Source: Campylobacter devanensis (lineage in GTDB: Bacteria; Campylobacterota; Campylobacteria; Campylobacterales; Campylobacteraceae). From it: a DNA stretch of 64,000 bases. The DNA lies in NCBI RefSeq assembly GCF_002139915.1, contig NZ_CP018788.1, positions 558,001-622,000 of the forward strand, read 5' to 3'. The position numbers were made by a program, and so were the translations under genes. The notes under the pieces were generated by a model. It made no database searches and was not told the origin of the DNA. It saw only the letters and a program-made list of their open reading frames with translations. This document shows, piece after piece, positions 48,361 through 57,720 of this stretch; position 1 is the stretch's first letter; each line of letters starts with the position of its first letter.

Positions 48361-49191
48361 ATGATACAAACTTGTCTTTTTCCTGCTGCTGGATATGGGA
48401 CTAGATTTTTACCAGCGACAAAAAGCTTGCCAAAGGAGATGTTGCCAATCTTGACAAAACCGCTTATTCACTATGGTGTAGATGAGGCTAGAGAGGCTGG
48501 TATGAATAATATGGCTTTTGTTACTGGGCGTGGTAAAAGAGCGCTAGAAGATTACTTTGATATTAGCTATGAGCTAGAACATCAAATTGCTGGAACTAGC
48601 AAAGAATATCTATTAACTGATATTAGAGAGTTGATGGAGCATTGTTCATTTAGTTTTACTCGTCAAACTCATATGAGAGGTTTAGGTGATGCAATTTATA
48701 GTGGCAAGGGTCTTGTAGGAGATGAGGCATTTGGTGTAATTTTAGCTGATGATTTGTGCGTTAATGAAGATGGCGAAAATGTCCTAGCTCAAATGGTAAA
48801 AATTTATGAGAAATATCGCTGCAGCATAGTAGCTGTAATGGAGGTACCTAAAGAAACTATAAGTAGTTATGGTGTCATAGATGGCAAATTTATCGAAGAT
48901 GATTTAATAATGGTAAATGATATGATAGAAAAACCAGACCCAAAAGATGCACCAACAAATTTAGCAATAATTGGCAGATACATTTTAACTCCAGATATAT
49001 TTGAGATCATAGAACATACCAATCCAGGTAAAAATGGTGAGGTGCAAATCACCGATGCGTTACTTAAACAGGCTAAAAATGGTATGGTCTTAGCTTATAA
49101 ATTTAAAGGCAGAAGGTTTGATTGTGGAAGTGTAGCTGGATATGTAGAAGCTACGAATTTTTTCTATGAGCATGAATATGGTAAAAAATAA
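48361..49191 (+). CDS. galU: UTP-glucose-1-phosphate uridylyltransferase
   Basis: 276 aa. The nucleotidyltransferase signature FPAAGYGTRFLPATKSLPKEMLPI is split by normal spacing, with VLADDLCV and the C-terminal DCGSVAGYVEATNFF. It makes UDP-glucose for surface polysaccharide and LOS. AAGGAG precedes the start. It overlaps the pgi gene by 26 nt, so the two glucose-phosphate enzymes are coupled. Confidence 0.96.
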   Translation: MIQTCLFPAAGYGTRFLPATKSLPKEMLPILTKPLIHYGVDEAREAGMNNMAFVTGRGKRALEDYFDISYELEHQIAGTSKEYLLTDIRELMEHCSFSFTRQTHMRGLGDAIYSGKGLVGDEAFGVILADDLCVNEDGENVLAQMVKIYEKYRCSIVAVMEVPKETISSYGVIDGKFIEDDLIMVNDMIEKPDPKDAPTNLAIIGRYILTPDIFEIIEHTNPGKNGEVQITDALLKQAKNGMVLAYKFKGRRFDCGSVAGYVEATNFFYEHEYGKK

Positions 49192-50386
49192 TCTTAAATT
49201 TAGCCCAAAAAATATCACAACAATCAATAGCTATGCTAGGCGAATGAATGATGAGATTAAAGGTGATGATATAGGGTATTATCATCTTCCTAGTTTAGGA
49301 ATGGATATAGTTAGCAAGATAGAAGAGATAGCTAAATGTGATTTTGATAGTGTAGTGCTTGTAGGAGTAGGTGGTAGCTCTCTTGGAGTTAAAGCGCTAT
49401 ATGATATGTTAAATTTACAAAAAGAGCTAATATTTTTAGATAATCTTGATCCATACAGCATAGAGAAAAAGTGTGCTAAAATCGAGCCTAACAAAACGCT
49501 ATTTATAATTTCAAGCAAGTCTGGAACTACCATTGAAACTATATCTATATATAAGTATATTTTAGCAAAATTTGTTATAAAAAGTTATGAGAATTTTATC
49601 TTTATTACTGATCCAGATAGTCCGCTTGAATCATATGCTAAAGAGATAGGTGCTATTATATTTAATATTCCAAAAAATGTCGGTGGAAGATTTAGCGTTC
49701 TTTCAGCTATCGGGCTTGTACCACTTGGACTATGCGGAGCTGATATAAGCGAGCTTTTAGCTGGAGCTAATAGTGCAAAAGAGCAATATTTAAGTAGAAA
49801 TGATGATGGGGTATTGCAAAAGGCCTATCACTACGCCACACATAGTAGTGCTAAGATAAATGTATTATTTAGTTATAGTGATAGATTAACAAGCTTTAAT
49901 GAGTGGTATGTACAGTTATGGGCTGAGAGTTTAGGAAAAAAGCGAGGGTATAAAAGAGTTGGTTTAACTCCTGTTGGTCTAGTAGGTAGCAAAGATCAAC
50001 ACTCATTTTTACAACTTATAATGGAGGGCGTAAAAGACAAGACAGTAACATTTATAACTATAAAAGATCACAACAGTACTATATCGGTGCCAAATTTAAA
50101 ATTAAATTTTTTAGATGGATGCGATTTTGTAAATAGCAAAAGTATAGCTGAGATTTTTAATGCTCAAGCGCATTCTACTATGCAGGCTTTGGCTAGCGAG
50201 ATGATTAGTATTGATGAGTTAGTTATTGATAGGCTTGATGAGTGGCATTGTGGTTGGTTAATATACTATTACGAGCTACTTACTAGTGCAACTGGATTAA
50301 TGCTAGGTATCAATACTTACGACCAGCCGGGCGTAGAAGCTGGTAAGAGAATACTTAAAAAGCTATTAGAGAGTAAAGAGAGTTGA
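49166..50386 (+). CDS. pgi: Glucose-6-phosphate isomerase
   Basis: 406 aa, shorter than the 550-aa E. coli form but normal for the compact bacterial branch. Motifs: VVLVGVGGSSLGVKALYD, SSKSGTTIETIS, FSVLSAIGLVPL, and QHSFLQLIMEG. It interconverts glucose-6-P and fructose-6-P; since Campylobacter usually lacks phosphofructokinase, the direction is probably gluconeogenic. The start may be 49166, 49172 or 49178. Confidence 0.95.
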   Translation: MSMNMVKNNLKFSPKNITTINSYARRMNDEIKGDDIGYYHLPSLGMDIVSKIEEIAKCDFDSVVLVGVGGSSLGVKALYDMLNLQKELIFLDNLDPYSIEKKCAKIEPNKTLFIISSKSGTTIETISIYKYILAKFVIKSYENFIFITDPDSPLESYAKEIGAIIFNIPKNVGGRFSVLSAIGLVPLGLCGADISELLAGANSAKEQYLSRNDDGVLQKAYHYATHSSAKINVLFSYSDRLTSFNEWYVQLWAESLGKKRGYKRVGLTPVGLVGSKDQHSFLQLIMEGVKDKTVTFITIKDHNSTISVPNLKLNFLDGCDFVNSKSIAEIFNAQAHSTMQALASEMISIDELVIDRLDEWHCGWLIYYYELLTSATGLMLGINTYDQPGVEAGKRILKKLLESKES

Positions 50387-50412
50387 ATTTAACTTAAATA
50401 GTAAAATATTCT

Positions 50413-50480
50413 AAATAATAAAAATTATTATTTACTTTATACTTTTTTAAGTTAATTCTGTGTATAATTACACAACTTAA
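50413..50480 (+). promoter_or_regulatory. dps promoter region with dyad symmetries
   Basis: It contains a 9-3-9 AT palindrome (50413-50433), a -10 TATAAT (50463-50468) inside the dyad TGTGTA-TAAT-TACACA (50459-50474), and an outer pair TTAAGTT (50447-50453) and AACTTAA (50474-50480). Fur/PerR-type control of dps is known in other bacteria; the regulator here is inference. Confidence 0.5.
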
Positions 50481-50496
50481 ATATAAAGGATAAAAA

Positions 50497-50934
50497 ATGA
50501 AAAATGTAGTAACACAACTTAACCAACTTCAAGCTGATGCACATAGCTTGTTTGTAGCTTTCCATGATTATCACTGGAATGTAAAAGGTTTGCAATTCTT
50601 CTCAATTCATGAATATACTGAAAAAGAGTATAATGAACTTGCTGAGCTTTTTGATGAGATGGCTGAGCGTGCTATCCAAATAGGTGGCAAAGCAATTACA
50701 AAAACTGATGAGCTTTTAAAAGTTGCTAAAGCCCCAGTAGTTAGCAAAGATAGCTATACTCCAGTAGAAGTAATTGAAGCTTTAAAAGATGCTTTTGTTT
50801 ATCTATTGGCTGAGTTTAAAAAACTTGAAGAGATTGCTGAGAGCGCAGGTGATAATACAACTGTAGCTATAGCGCAAGAAAATTATGCAAGTCTAGAGAA
50901 AAAAATCTGGATGCTTAAGGCTACTTTAGCATAA
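50497..50934 (+). CDS. dps: Dps-family DNA-binding/iron-storage ferritin
   Basis: 145 aa. The ferroxidase ligands are in HDYHWNVKG and [13 protein letters not shown], the canonical Dps positions. The dodecamer stores iron with H2O2 as oxidant, protecting DNA. The N-terminal tail is short and not Lys-rich, so DNA binding is uncertain. It is a single gene with a clear promoter and terminator. Confidence 0.97.
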   Translation: MKNVVTQLNQLQADAHSLFVAFHDYHWNVKGLQFFSIHEYTEKEYNELAELFDEMAERAIQIGGKAITKTDELLKVAKAPVVSKDSYTPVEVIEALKDAFVYLLAEFKKLEEIAESAGDNTTVAIAQENYASLEKKIWMLKATLA

Positions 50935-50942
50935 TTTAATAA

Positions 50943-50970
50943 GAGTGGCTCATAAGCCACTCAAATTATT
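50943..50970. terminator. Bidirectional terminator between dps and yceI
   Basis: GAGTGGCT / AGCCACTC, 8-bp perfect stem with 4-nt loop, followed on the plus strand by an A/T-rich stretch ending in T6. It lies in the gap between convergent genes. Confidence 0.75.
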
Positions 50971-51535
50971 ATTTTTTAACTGCTTCGATATCGATATTTA
51001 TCTTAATTTTATCGCCAAGTGCAACTGTGCTAGACTCTGGAGCAAAGTTAAAATCACTTCTTTTAATTTCGCCTTCTAGGCTAAATCCTACGATTTCAAC
51101 ACCTTTTCTATTTTTACCTGTACCGCTAAATTCATAATTAAGCTCAACTGGTCTTGTTACATCTTTGATTGTTAGATCACCTTTGATTTTACCTTCTCCA
51201 TCGCCTTCATTTTCAAAGCTTTTCATTGTGAATTTGATTTGTGGGAATTTTGCACTATCAAAGAAATCTGCCTTTTGAAGGTGAGCATCACGACCATCGT
51301 TGTTTGTATTGATTGAATTAACATCAATTGTAGCTGTAAGGCTAGATGGAATTTTGTTTGTGATATCTACTTCACCAGCAAATTTGCCAAATGAACCAGT
51401 TACATTGCTAACTTGTAGGTGTTTGATTTTAAAAGTTGTACTAGAATGTGCTGTATCAACGCTATAAACTGTGGCATTTGCCGCACCAAAAAGCAGACCT
51501 AAAGCTGCAACTGAAGTTAATATTTGTTTTTTCAT
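50969..51535 (-). CDS. YceI-family periplasmic lipocalin-like protein
   Basis: 188 aa. Signal peptide MKKQILTSVAALGLLFGAANA, then a single YceI domain (VYSVDTAHSSTTFKIKHLQVSNVTGSFGKF; KGDLTIKDVTRPVEL). The family binds isoprenoid lipids in a beta-barrel. A minus-strand TATAAT is at 51564-51569. Neighbouring the GalT-type HIT gene, as in C. jejuni (Cj0419-Cj0420, as I recall). Confidence 0.92.
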   Translation of the reverse strand: MKKQILTSVAALGLLFGAANATVYSVDTAHSSTTFKIKHLQVSNVTGSFGKFAGEVDITNKIPSSLTATIDVNSINTNNDGRDAHLQKADFFDSAKFPQIKFTMKSFENEGDGEGKIKGDLTIKDVTRPVELNYEFSGTGKNRKGVEIVGFSLEGEIKRSDFNFAPESSTVALGDKIKINIDIEAVKK

Positions 51536-51606
51536 ATTTTCTCCTTTTGAGTTTATAAATTTGATTATATTTAGCTAAAAATAATATATCTTAAATAATC
51601 TAAAAT

Positions 51607-51978
51607 TTAGCCAAAAAGCACCCTTAAACGATGGGCTAAAAAGCTAGAAAATTCATCTATTTTTATATCTCTTGATCTTGCTTCTCGCTGTTTTTTACCC
51701 CATAAAGACTCTGGAAAATACTCATCATCCTTAAATCTAGCTTGAATATGCATATGTACTCGTGGCATATAATTTGCAAAGCTTGCCCAATTAATCTTAT
51801 CAGGGCTATAAAACTCAATCATAGCTTTTTCGCACTCAAGTGCTGCTTGAAATAGCCTATTTCTCGTATCAGTATCGCAATCGCTAAGTTCTTTAAATTC
51901 GCTTTGAGTAAATATTTTTACCCATGGAGAGGCGTTTGGTTCTATCTCGATATATATAAATTTATCGCTATAAATCAT
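51607..51978 (-). CDS. HIT-like protein with HxHxQ triad (GalT type)
   Basis: 123 aa. The motif is PRVHMHIQARF (H75, H77, Q79), where the third His is replaced by Gln as in the GalT branch of HIT proteins, which transfer nucleotides instead of hydrolysing. The fold otherwise lacks close similarity to the HinT gene at 14333. Substrate unknown. It is a separate minus-strand gene 71 bp from yceI. Confidence 0.75.
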   Translation of the reverse strand: MIYSDKFIYIEIEPNASPWVKIFTQSEFKELSDCDTDTRNRLFQAALECEKAMIEFYSPDKINWASFANYMPRVHMHIQARFKDDEYFPESLWGKKQREARSRDIKIDEFSSFLAHRLRVLFG

Positions 51979-52077
51979 ATTAATCCTTTCTAAAATTTAT
52001 ATAAATTATATCAAATTTATCGCTATTTTATAGGAGTTTTGATACTATTTCGCTATTAAAAAATAATAAGGTTAAAA

Positions 52078-52458
52078 GTGAAAAGTGCAATTATTGTCTA
52101 TGATGGGGTAAATTTTCTTAGTTTTGCTAGAATTTATGATGTTTTTATGCGATGTGGAATTGATTTTGTCGTGATTGGATTTCGTGGAGATGCCCGCGAT
52201 GAGATGGGATTAGCCCTACCTATGCATCTGAGTTCTGAGTCGCTTTATGGTTATGATATTGTAGCAATTCCTGGTGGTTCAGGTGCTGATGTCTGGGCTG
52301 ATGATGGTATATTTTTAAGCTGGATGAATAGCAGCAGCCAATCAAGAGATATAATCTCACTAGATAATGGAGATTTAATACTTGATGGTGCAGGGCTAAA
52401 TGGGCGTAAATTTAGCTATGAAGAGGCGCTTGTAGAGTGGATAAAGAACAGAGCATAA
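52078..52458 (+). CDS. Short DJ-1/PfpI-like protein lacking the elbow cysteine
   Basis: 126 aa from a GTG start with AAGG upstream. MKSAIIVYDGVNFLSFARIYDVF and YDIVAIPGGSGADVW are DJ-1/PfpI strand and loop signatures, and DGAGLNGRKFS matches the post-elbow AGLLxGR motif, but the nucleophile Cys position is D96. The protein ends where homologues still have 40-60 residues. Probably non-catalytic. It overlaps thiL by 22 nt; the C-terminal helix is encoded in that overlap. Confidence 0.65.
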   Translation: MKSAIIVYDGVNFLSFARIYDVFMRCGIDFVVIGFRGDARDEMGLALPMHLSSESLYGYDIVAIPGGSGADVWADDGIFLSWMNSSSQSRDIISLDNGDLILDGAGLNGRKFSYEEALVEWIKNRA

Positions 52459-53255
52459 TATCGAATTTTAAGCATAACTTAAATGGCGATGATGGTGCTA
52501 TCATCGGTGATATGGTATATAGTAAGGATATGTTTGTAGAAGATATTCATTTTAAATCGCATTGGTTAAGTCCAAAACAGATTGGTAAAAAGGCTATGAT
52601 AGTAAATCTAAGCGACGCAATTGCTATGAACGCTACGCCAAAATATGCACTTTTAGGTCTTGGACTACCTAAGAATTTAAGCAATAAATATATTAAAGAG
52701 TTAAGCATTGGACTAAAAGAGTGTGCAGCACGATATGGCACGCAAATTATCGGAGGAGATACTATCTTAAGCAATAAGCTTATAATTAGCTTAACTATAA
52801 TCTCATATTTAAACTCAAAAAAACCCTTAATAAGAAATGGAGCCAAAATAGGTGATATAGTATGTTATACTGGGGTTTTAGGCGGTTCTATTAAGGGGCT
52901 TAGAACGCTTTTAAACGGTGGTAAAATTAGCTCAAATTCACGCTTTGTAACTCCAAATTTAAGGCAAGAGTTTATAAAACAAAGTGCTAAATGGATAAGA
53001 TCAGGAATGGATATTAGCGATGGTTTAGCTAGTGATTTGCCAAAGATTACACAAAATAGAGCAGTTAAATTTAATAAAAAATTATCCAAATTTGAGTTTA
53101 TTAGCGGGGAAGAGTATGAGATGTTAATTGTCGTACCGCCTAAAAATATAAAAAGAGTATTAAATCAAGCTAAAAAATGTAGAGTAAAATTAAATTTACT
53201 AGGTAAAATTATAAACGAAAGGGCAAAATTTCATGGAAAATTCACCCATTTTTAA
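52437..53255 (+). CDS. thiL: Thiamine-monophosphate kinase
   Basis: 272 aa from a GTG start, shorter than the 325 aa of E. coli. Motifs: DDGAIIGD, FVEDIHFKSHW, KKAMIVNLSDAIAMNATPKYALLGLGLP, and SGMDISDGLASDLPKI. It phosphorylates TMP to TPP. The C-terminal third is trimmed but the ATP site (DISDGL) is intact. It overlaps truD by 23 nt and the DJ-1-like gene by 22 nt. Confidence 0.9.
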   Translation: MDKEQSIISNFKHNLNGDDGAIIGDMVYSKDMFVEDIHFKSHWLSPKQIGKKAMIVNLSDAIAMNATPKYALLGLGLPKNLSNKYIKELSIGLKECAARYGTQIIGGDTILSNKLIISLTIISYLNSKKPLIRNGAKIGDIVCYTGVLGGSIKGLRTLLNGGKISSNSRFVTPNLRQEFIKQSAKWIRSGMDISDGLASDLPKITQNRAVKFNKKLSKFEFISGEEYEMLIVVPPKNIKRVLNQAKKCRVKLNLLGKIINERAKFHGKFTHF

Positions 53256-54366
53256 GCCATTATTAACAACAACACATACACCAATCAATGCGCATTTTAG
53301 CAAAAATGCAAGTGATTTTGTGGTGCGTGAGATTCCATTATATGAGTTTAGTGGAAATGGCGAGCATTTAGTTATGCAAATTCAAAAAAAAGGCCTAAGC
53401 ACATCTGAGGCATTGAGTATTTTAGCATCAGCTACTGGTGCTAAGGTTAGAGATTTTGGCTATGCTGGATTAAAGGATAAAGAGGGTATGACTACGCAAT
53501 ATATCTCAATTCCAGCTAAATTTCAGAGTGCTATAAGTAGTTTTTCTAATGAAAATATTAAAATTTTAAATGCTACACGCCATAATAATAAGCTAAGAAT
53601 TGGGCATTTAAAAGCAAATCACTTCTTTATTCGTCTTAAAAAGGTATTGCCAAGTGAGGCTAAAAAGCTTCAAAATATTATAGAATTGATCAAAAATCGC
53701 GGTTTTGCCAACTATTTTGGCTATCAAAGGTTTGGTAGATTTGGTGATAATTATCAAAGCGCTAAAGAGTTATTAATAGCTATGGCAAATAATGATAAAA
53801 AGAGTCTTAAAAAATATAATCCAAAGCTTAGAGATTTTTTGATTTCTGCATATCAAAGTGAGTTATTTAATCGCTATCTTAGCAAAAGAGTAGAGATTAG
53901 TCGATTTTGCGAGAGTTTTAGCGCTAAGGAGTTAGCTGAAATTTATAAATTTGATAACGATACTATCAAAGATTTAAAAAGTCAAAAGCAGTTTTTTAGA
54001 TTAATTCGTGGTGAAGTGATGGGACATTATCCATTTGGCAAGTTATTTTTATGCGAGAATTTAGAATCTGAGGTTGATAAATTTAATCAGCGTGATCGCA
54101 CCAGCTGTGGTTTATTAGTTGGAGCTAAGGCTTATGAGGCTACTGGTGTGGCGCTTAGTCTTGAGCAAGAGATTATGGCCGAAGGGTTTGAGTTTGCTAA
54201 ATTTGCTAATGGAGCAAGAAGATTTAACTGGGTATGGGCCGATGAGATGAAATATAACTATAATGAAGAGGAGGCACAATTTAGCCTAAGTTTTACATTA
54301 CAAAAGGGATCTTATGCTACTGTGGTTTTGCGTGAGATTTTAGGTAGGGAAATTTTTGATATTTAA
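53233..54366 (+). CDS. truD: tRNA pseudouridine synthase D
   Basis: 377 aa. The catalytic motif is YAGLKDKEGMTTQYIS (catalytic Asp in KDK) and RxFxFxxYFGYQRFGRFGDN-like NYFGYQRFGRFG is the second signature. It forms pseudouridine 13 in tRNA-Glu. It follows thiL, an order also known from C. jejuni. Confidence 0.94.
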   Translation: MENSPIFKPLLTTTHTPINAHFSKNASDFVVREIPLYEFSGNGEHLVMQIQKKGLSTSEALSILASATGAKVRDFGYAGLKDKEGMTTQYISIPAKFQSAISSFSNENIKILNATRHNNKLRIGHLKANHFFIRLKKVLPSEAKKLQNIIELIKNRGFANYFGYQRFGRFGDNYQSAKELLIAMANNDKKSLKKYNPKLRDFLISAYQSELFNRYLSKRVEISRFCESFSAKELAEIYKFDNDTIKDLKSQKQFFRLIRGEVMGHYPFGKLFLCENLESEVDKFNQRDRTSCGLLVGAKAYEATGVALSLEQEIMAEGFEFAKFANGARRFNWVWADEMKYNYNEEEAQFSLSFTLQKGSYATVVLREILGREIFDI

Positions 54367-54404
54367 AGATTATTAAATTTGCCAAATGCTATGATTATTA
54401 GCAG

Positions 54405-54440
54405 CTTGTCAGCAATGTAGTTTGTGCTGACAAGTCTTAT
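54405..54440. terminator. Bidirectional terminator between truD and the chemoreceptor
   Basis: CTTGTCAGCA / TGCTGACAAG, a 10-bp perfect stem with a 10-nt loop, in the 83-bp convergent gap; T-rich sequence follows on the plus strand. Confidence 0.72.
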
Positions 54441-54449
54441 TATAAATAT

Positions 54450-56249
54450 CTATTTAAAGCTAGTTAGCTTATCGTTTAGTTTTTTTGCGCTATTTAAAAT
54501 TTCATTTGATACTATCTCAATTTGAGTAGCTAATTGAGTCAGATTAGTAGCTGCTCTACTTACCTTATCTATATTACTATTTAGCAGCGTTACACGCTCT
54601 TTGGCCATGATGGATTTTTCTTCTACGGTTTGAGTAGATTGAATTCCAGCGTTTAATTTATTTATTGAATTTGCTATATTATTTTTTAGATCAGCAGCTT
54701 TATTTGAGGTATTATTCATAGAGATATGGATATCATCCATTAGGGTTTTATTATAATTAACTTGTTGAACAATAGTTTGAACAGTTATATTTATCTCGCC
54801 TAACGATCTGCTAGTTTTATCAGCTAGCGCACGAACTTCATCAGCTACTACTGCAAAACCTCTACCATGTTCTCCTGCACGAGCAGCTTCTATAGCAGCA
54901 TTTAACGCTAGTAGGTTTGTTTGGTCTGCGATATCTTTAATAGAGTTAGTCACGCTATAGATTGTATCGGCACTTTGGACGAGTTGATCCATATTAGCTA
55001 CGATCTCATTTTCTTGTTGGCTACTAACTTCAATTAATTCAATCAACTCTAAAAGCGTATTTTCTACAGTATTCATTAATGTTTTTAAATCTTGCATATT
55101 TAGCGTTGCGTCATTAGCAAGTAGCTTATTTAGGTTAATTGTTTCATTTAATAAGATTGTAATCTTTTGAACACTAGCTACTTGTTCGTGCTGGTGAAGT
55201 GAGTTTTGTTTTAGTTTTTTAGCATTTTCTTGCAAGCTAATTGAGTTTTTATGACTTGTATTTGAACTATCAATAGCCTCTAAAACTGAATTTTGAACAA
55301 TCTGAATAAATTTATTTATATATCCAGCACTAGTGGCTAGTTCACTTTTTGGGTCTATTTTTAATCGAGAGTTAAGATTTGCTTTGTTACTTGCTAAATT
55401 CGAGCTAAGTAATTCTAGATTTTTAGTTGGGATAACTACTTTAACAAGTGTCAAATATATAAATACCGCAAATATAAGCAAGGTTACACCAAATACTATA
55501 ATTGAGATATATAGTTGGTTTTTGTTGTTTTCTTCTATTTGGTTTGCGATTATAGTTTCAAATTTGTTTAATTTTTTGTTTAGCTCTTGATTTAGGTATA
55601 GGGTAGAGTTATCTTGCATTACGCTGATTTGACTTAACATCATAGAGTAGTGCTTTTTAAATAAATTTAATAGCTCGCTATTATCTAATCTAGCTTGATC
55701 TACTTTTTTAACAAGCTCATTAAGCGTATCTAAAACATCTCTAGCCAATACATTTTGAGTTGATACAATGGCTAAGATTTGATCCATCGCCTCTAATAGA
55801 GCTAGGTTTTCTGGAGTTGGGTTTGCTACTACTAATTTATCTATATCGTGGCTTAGAGTAAATAGATATGCTTTTGAGTTTATAGCGATTGAATTTGCTG
55901 ATTTAAATCTCTCTAATTGTATCTGTTTATCCTCAAATGATTTAGATATTGAGCTTAACATATTAGCATCTACATCTAAACTAGCTAAATATTGCAAGGT
56001 TTCTTTAAATTTATTGCTATAAACTACACTTGAGTCGTAGTTTATGAAATTAAATTTAGTTCTAAAAACTTGATCGATTTGTAGATCATAAATTTGTAGA
56101 TGTTGCGTAGCCATCGTTATCTCTTCATTTTTTAGAGCGGATCTATAATTATTAAAGATAAATACCAAAAGAATAAAAATAAATACCAAAACAAGCACAG
56201 TAAGTGCGATAAACTGAGTTAAAAAACTGATTTTTCTAGAATTGTTCAT
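54450..56249 (-). CDS. Methyl-accepting chemotaxis protein with helical (DAHL-like) sensor domain
   Basis: 599 aa. TM1 about 10-32, an all-helical periplasmic domain of about 215 residues, TM2 about 247-269, and a cytoplasmic signalling hairpin with tip [21 protein letters not shown] (440-460). The segment [19 protein letters not shown] (112-130) resembles DAHL sensor domains. No CheR-binding pentapeptide ends the protein. The HAMP region is weak. The start overlaps the cytochrome c peroxidase gene by 14 nt, so the two are coupled. Confidence 0.88.
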   Translation of the reverse strand: MNNSRKISFLTQFIALTVLVLVFIFILLVFIFNNYRSALKNEEITMATQHLQIYDLQIDQVFRTKFNFINYDSSVVYSNKFKETLQYLASLDVDANMLSSISKSFEDKQIQLERFKSANSIAINSKAYLFTLSHDIDKLVVANPTPENLALLEAMDQILAIVSTQNVLARDVLDTLNELVKKVDQARLDNSELLNLFKKHYSMMLSQISVMQDNSTLYLNQELNKKLNKFETIIANQIEENNKNQLYISIIVFGVTLLIFAVFIYLTLVKVVIPTKNLELLSSNLASNKANLNSRLKIDPKSELATSAGYINKFIQIVQNSVLEAIDSSNTSHKNSISLQENAKKLKQNSLHQHEQVASVQKITILLNETINLNKLLANDATLNMQDLKTLMNTVENTLLELIELIEVSSQQENEIVANMDQLVQSADTIYSVTNSIKDIADQTNLLALNAAIEAARAGEHGRGFAVVADEVRALADKTSRSLGEINITVQTIVQQVNYNKTLMDDIHISMNNTSNKAADLKNNIANSINKLNAGIQSTQTVEEKSIMAKERVTLLNSNIDKVSRAATNLTQLATQIEIVSNEILNSAKKLNDKLTSFK

Positions 56250-57174
56250 TATATTCCCCTGTTAAGCTCTCTAAAAATGCGACTATATCTTCTACTGTTT
56301 GCTGATCTAGGAATTTGCCTAATTGATAATAAGCCATAAATTGCACGCACGCATCAAGAGTTGGAATACTTCCATCGTGATAATATGGAGCAGTTTTGGC
56401 TACATTTCTTAGACTTGGGACTTTAAAGACCATTTTATCAGATTCTACCTTTGTAATTTCATAGCGACCCAAATTCTCTTGATTTGGATATGGCTCAAAG
56501 ATTCCAATTTTTTGATACATTGTCCCACCGATATTTTGCCCTTGATGACAAGCTACACAACCATTAGTTTTAAAGGCATTCCAGCCTCTTTTTGCTGCTT
56601 CACTAATGGCATTTTCATCGCCTTTTTGGTATCTATCAAATGGAGCATTTGGGGTGATTAATGTCTTTTCAAACTCAGCTATGGCATCGGTGATATTATC
56701 CATATTTATCTCACCATAAATTTTATTAAATTTAGCTTTATAATCAGGATTTTGCTCTATTATCTTTATAACTTCAGCTTCATCATTTAGTCCCATCTCT
56801 TGCGGATTAGTAAAAGGCGATCTAGCTTGATCAGCTAAATCTTTAGCTCGACCATTCCAAAATTGAACGAAATTAAATGCCGCATTAAATGTGGTTGGTG
56901 AGTTAAAAGGGGTATCCATAACTCCATTTATACCAGTTGAAAATACTTGATTATCCATACCAAAGGTCTTTGTATCGTGGCAGGTATTACATGAAACCTT
57001 CCCATCTGCTGATAGTGTAGTATCCATATATAGCTGCTTTCCTAGCATTGCTTTTTCTTTGTTATATGGGATACTATCAGGAATAGGCGTAATCATCTGA
57101 TTTTGATTTATCTCAGTTTGAGCATTACAAATATTAAAGACAACTAAAGTCATAAATAAAGCTCTTTTTATCAT
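56236..57174 (-). CDS. Di-haem cytochrome c peroxidase
   Basis: 312 aa. Signal peptide (about 1-18) and two haem sites CNTCH (62-66) and CVACH (206-210). The family reduces periplasmic H2O2 using c-type cytochromes. Conserved features include [21 protein letters not shown] and [16 protein letters not shown]. It is the first gene of a two-gene operon with the chemoreceptor. I see no definite promoter; a TATATT lies 32 bp upstream. Confidence 0.93.
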   Translation of the reverse strand: MIKRALFMTLVVFNICNAQTEINQNQMITPIPDSIPYNKEKAMLGKQLYMDTTLSADGKVSCNTCHDTKTFGMDNQVFSTGINGVMDTPFNSPTTFNAAFNFVQFWNGRAKDLADQARSPFTNPQEMGLNDEAEVIKIIEQNPDYKAKFNKIYGEINMDNITDAIAEFEKTLITPNAPFDRYQKGDENAISEAAKRGWNAFKTNGCVACHQGQNIGGTMYQKIGIFEPYPNQENLGRYEITKVESDKMVFKVPSLRNVAKTAPYYHDGSIPTLDACVQFMAYYQLGKFLDQQTVEDIVAFLESLTGEYNEQF

Positions 57175-57291
57175 CTATTATCCTTAAAAATTGCAAATTT
57201 AAAAAAATATAAAAAATTAAATTTAGTTAAATTTTACTAAAAAAGAGTTAATCAATTCTACATTAATTATAAATTTTAAGTTCGATTTTGA

Positions 57292-57297
57292 TAAAAT
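57292..57297 (+). promoter_or_regulatory. -10 element for RNase P RNA
   Basis: TAAAAT, 6 nt before the predicted rnpB 5' end. The spacer from 57175 to 57291 otherwise shows AT-rich sequence and no gene. Confidence 0.5.
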
Positions 57298-57303
57298 TAC
57301 ATT

Positions 57304-57618
57304 GGTGCGATGGATGGTCGCAAGGTTAAAGCCTTGAGGAAAGTCCGAGCTGCAATAAGACAGAGTTCCACCTAACGGGTGGCTGAGGTAACTCAAGGGA
57401 TAGTGCAACAGAAAGTAAACTGCCGCTTTAGCGGTGATGGTGAAACGGTGGAGTAAGAGCCCACCAGTGCTAGTAGAGATACAAGCAGCTATGTAAACCC
57501 AACTCGCAGCAAGAAGGGATGGTTTGGAGTCTTATATTCAACCCTTCGCTTGAATTTGATCCAAAATCAAATCTAGATAAATGACCATCATAACAGAACT
57601 CGGCTTATAGTCGCACCT
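57304..57618 (+). ncRNA. rnpB: RNase P RNA (M1, bacterial type A)
   Basis: About 315 nt. The conserved signatures GAGGAAAGTCCG (near 57338), ACAGAAAGTAAACTGCC (57409-57425) and ACAGAACTCGGCTTATAG (57593-57610) are present. The ends GGTGCGA (57304-57310) and TCGCACC (57611-57617) form the 7-bp P1 helix. It is the catalytic RNA for tRNA 5' processing. A T7 run follows at 57620. Confidence 0.97.
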
Positions 57619-57631
57619 ATTTTTTTATTTA
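57619..57631 (+). terminator. T-tract terminating rnpB
   Basis: Immediately after the P1 3' strand a run of seven T residues follows, so P1 may itself serve as the terminator hairpin. Confidence 0.5.
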
Positions 57632-57720
57632 AAAATTTACCTAAATTGATACTTATATAATTTATAAACTAGCTAAATCTTAAATTTAATAATCTAGCTA
57701 GTTTAGCAAGTCAAAAACTA

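Noticed and set aside
57175-57303. Possible small gene or sRNA between the peroxidase gene and rnpB
   Set aside because: Only AT-rich sequence with a probable rnpB -10 box; no ORF or stable hairpin.
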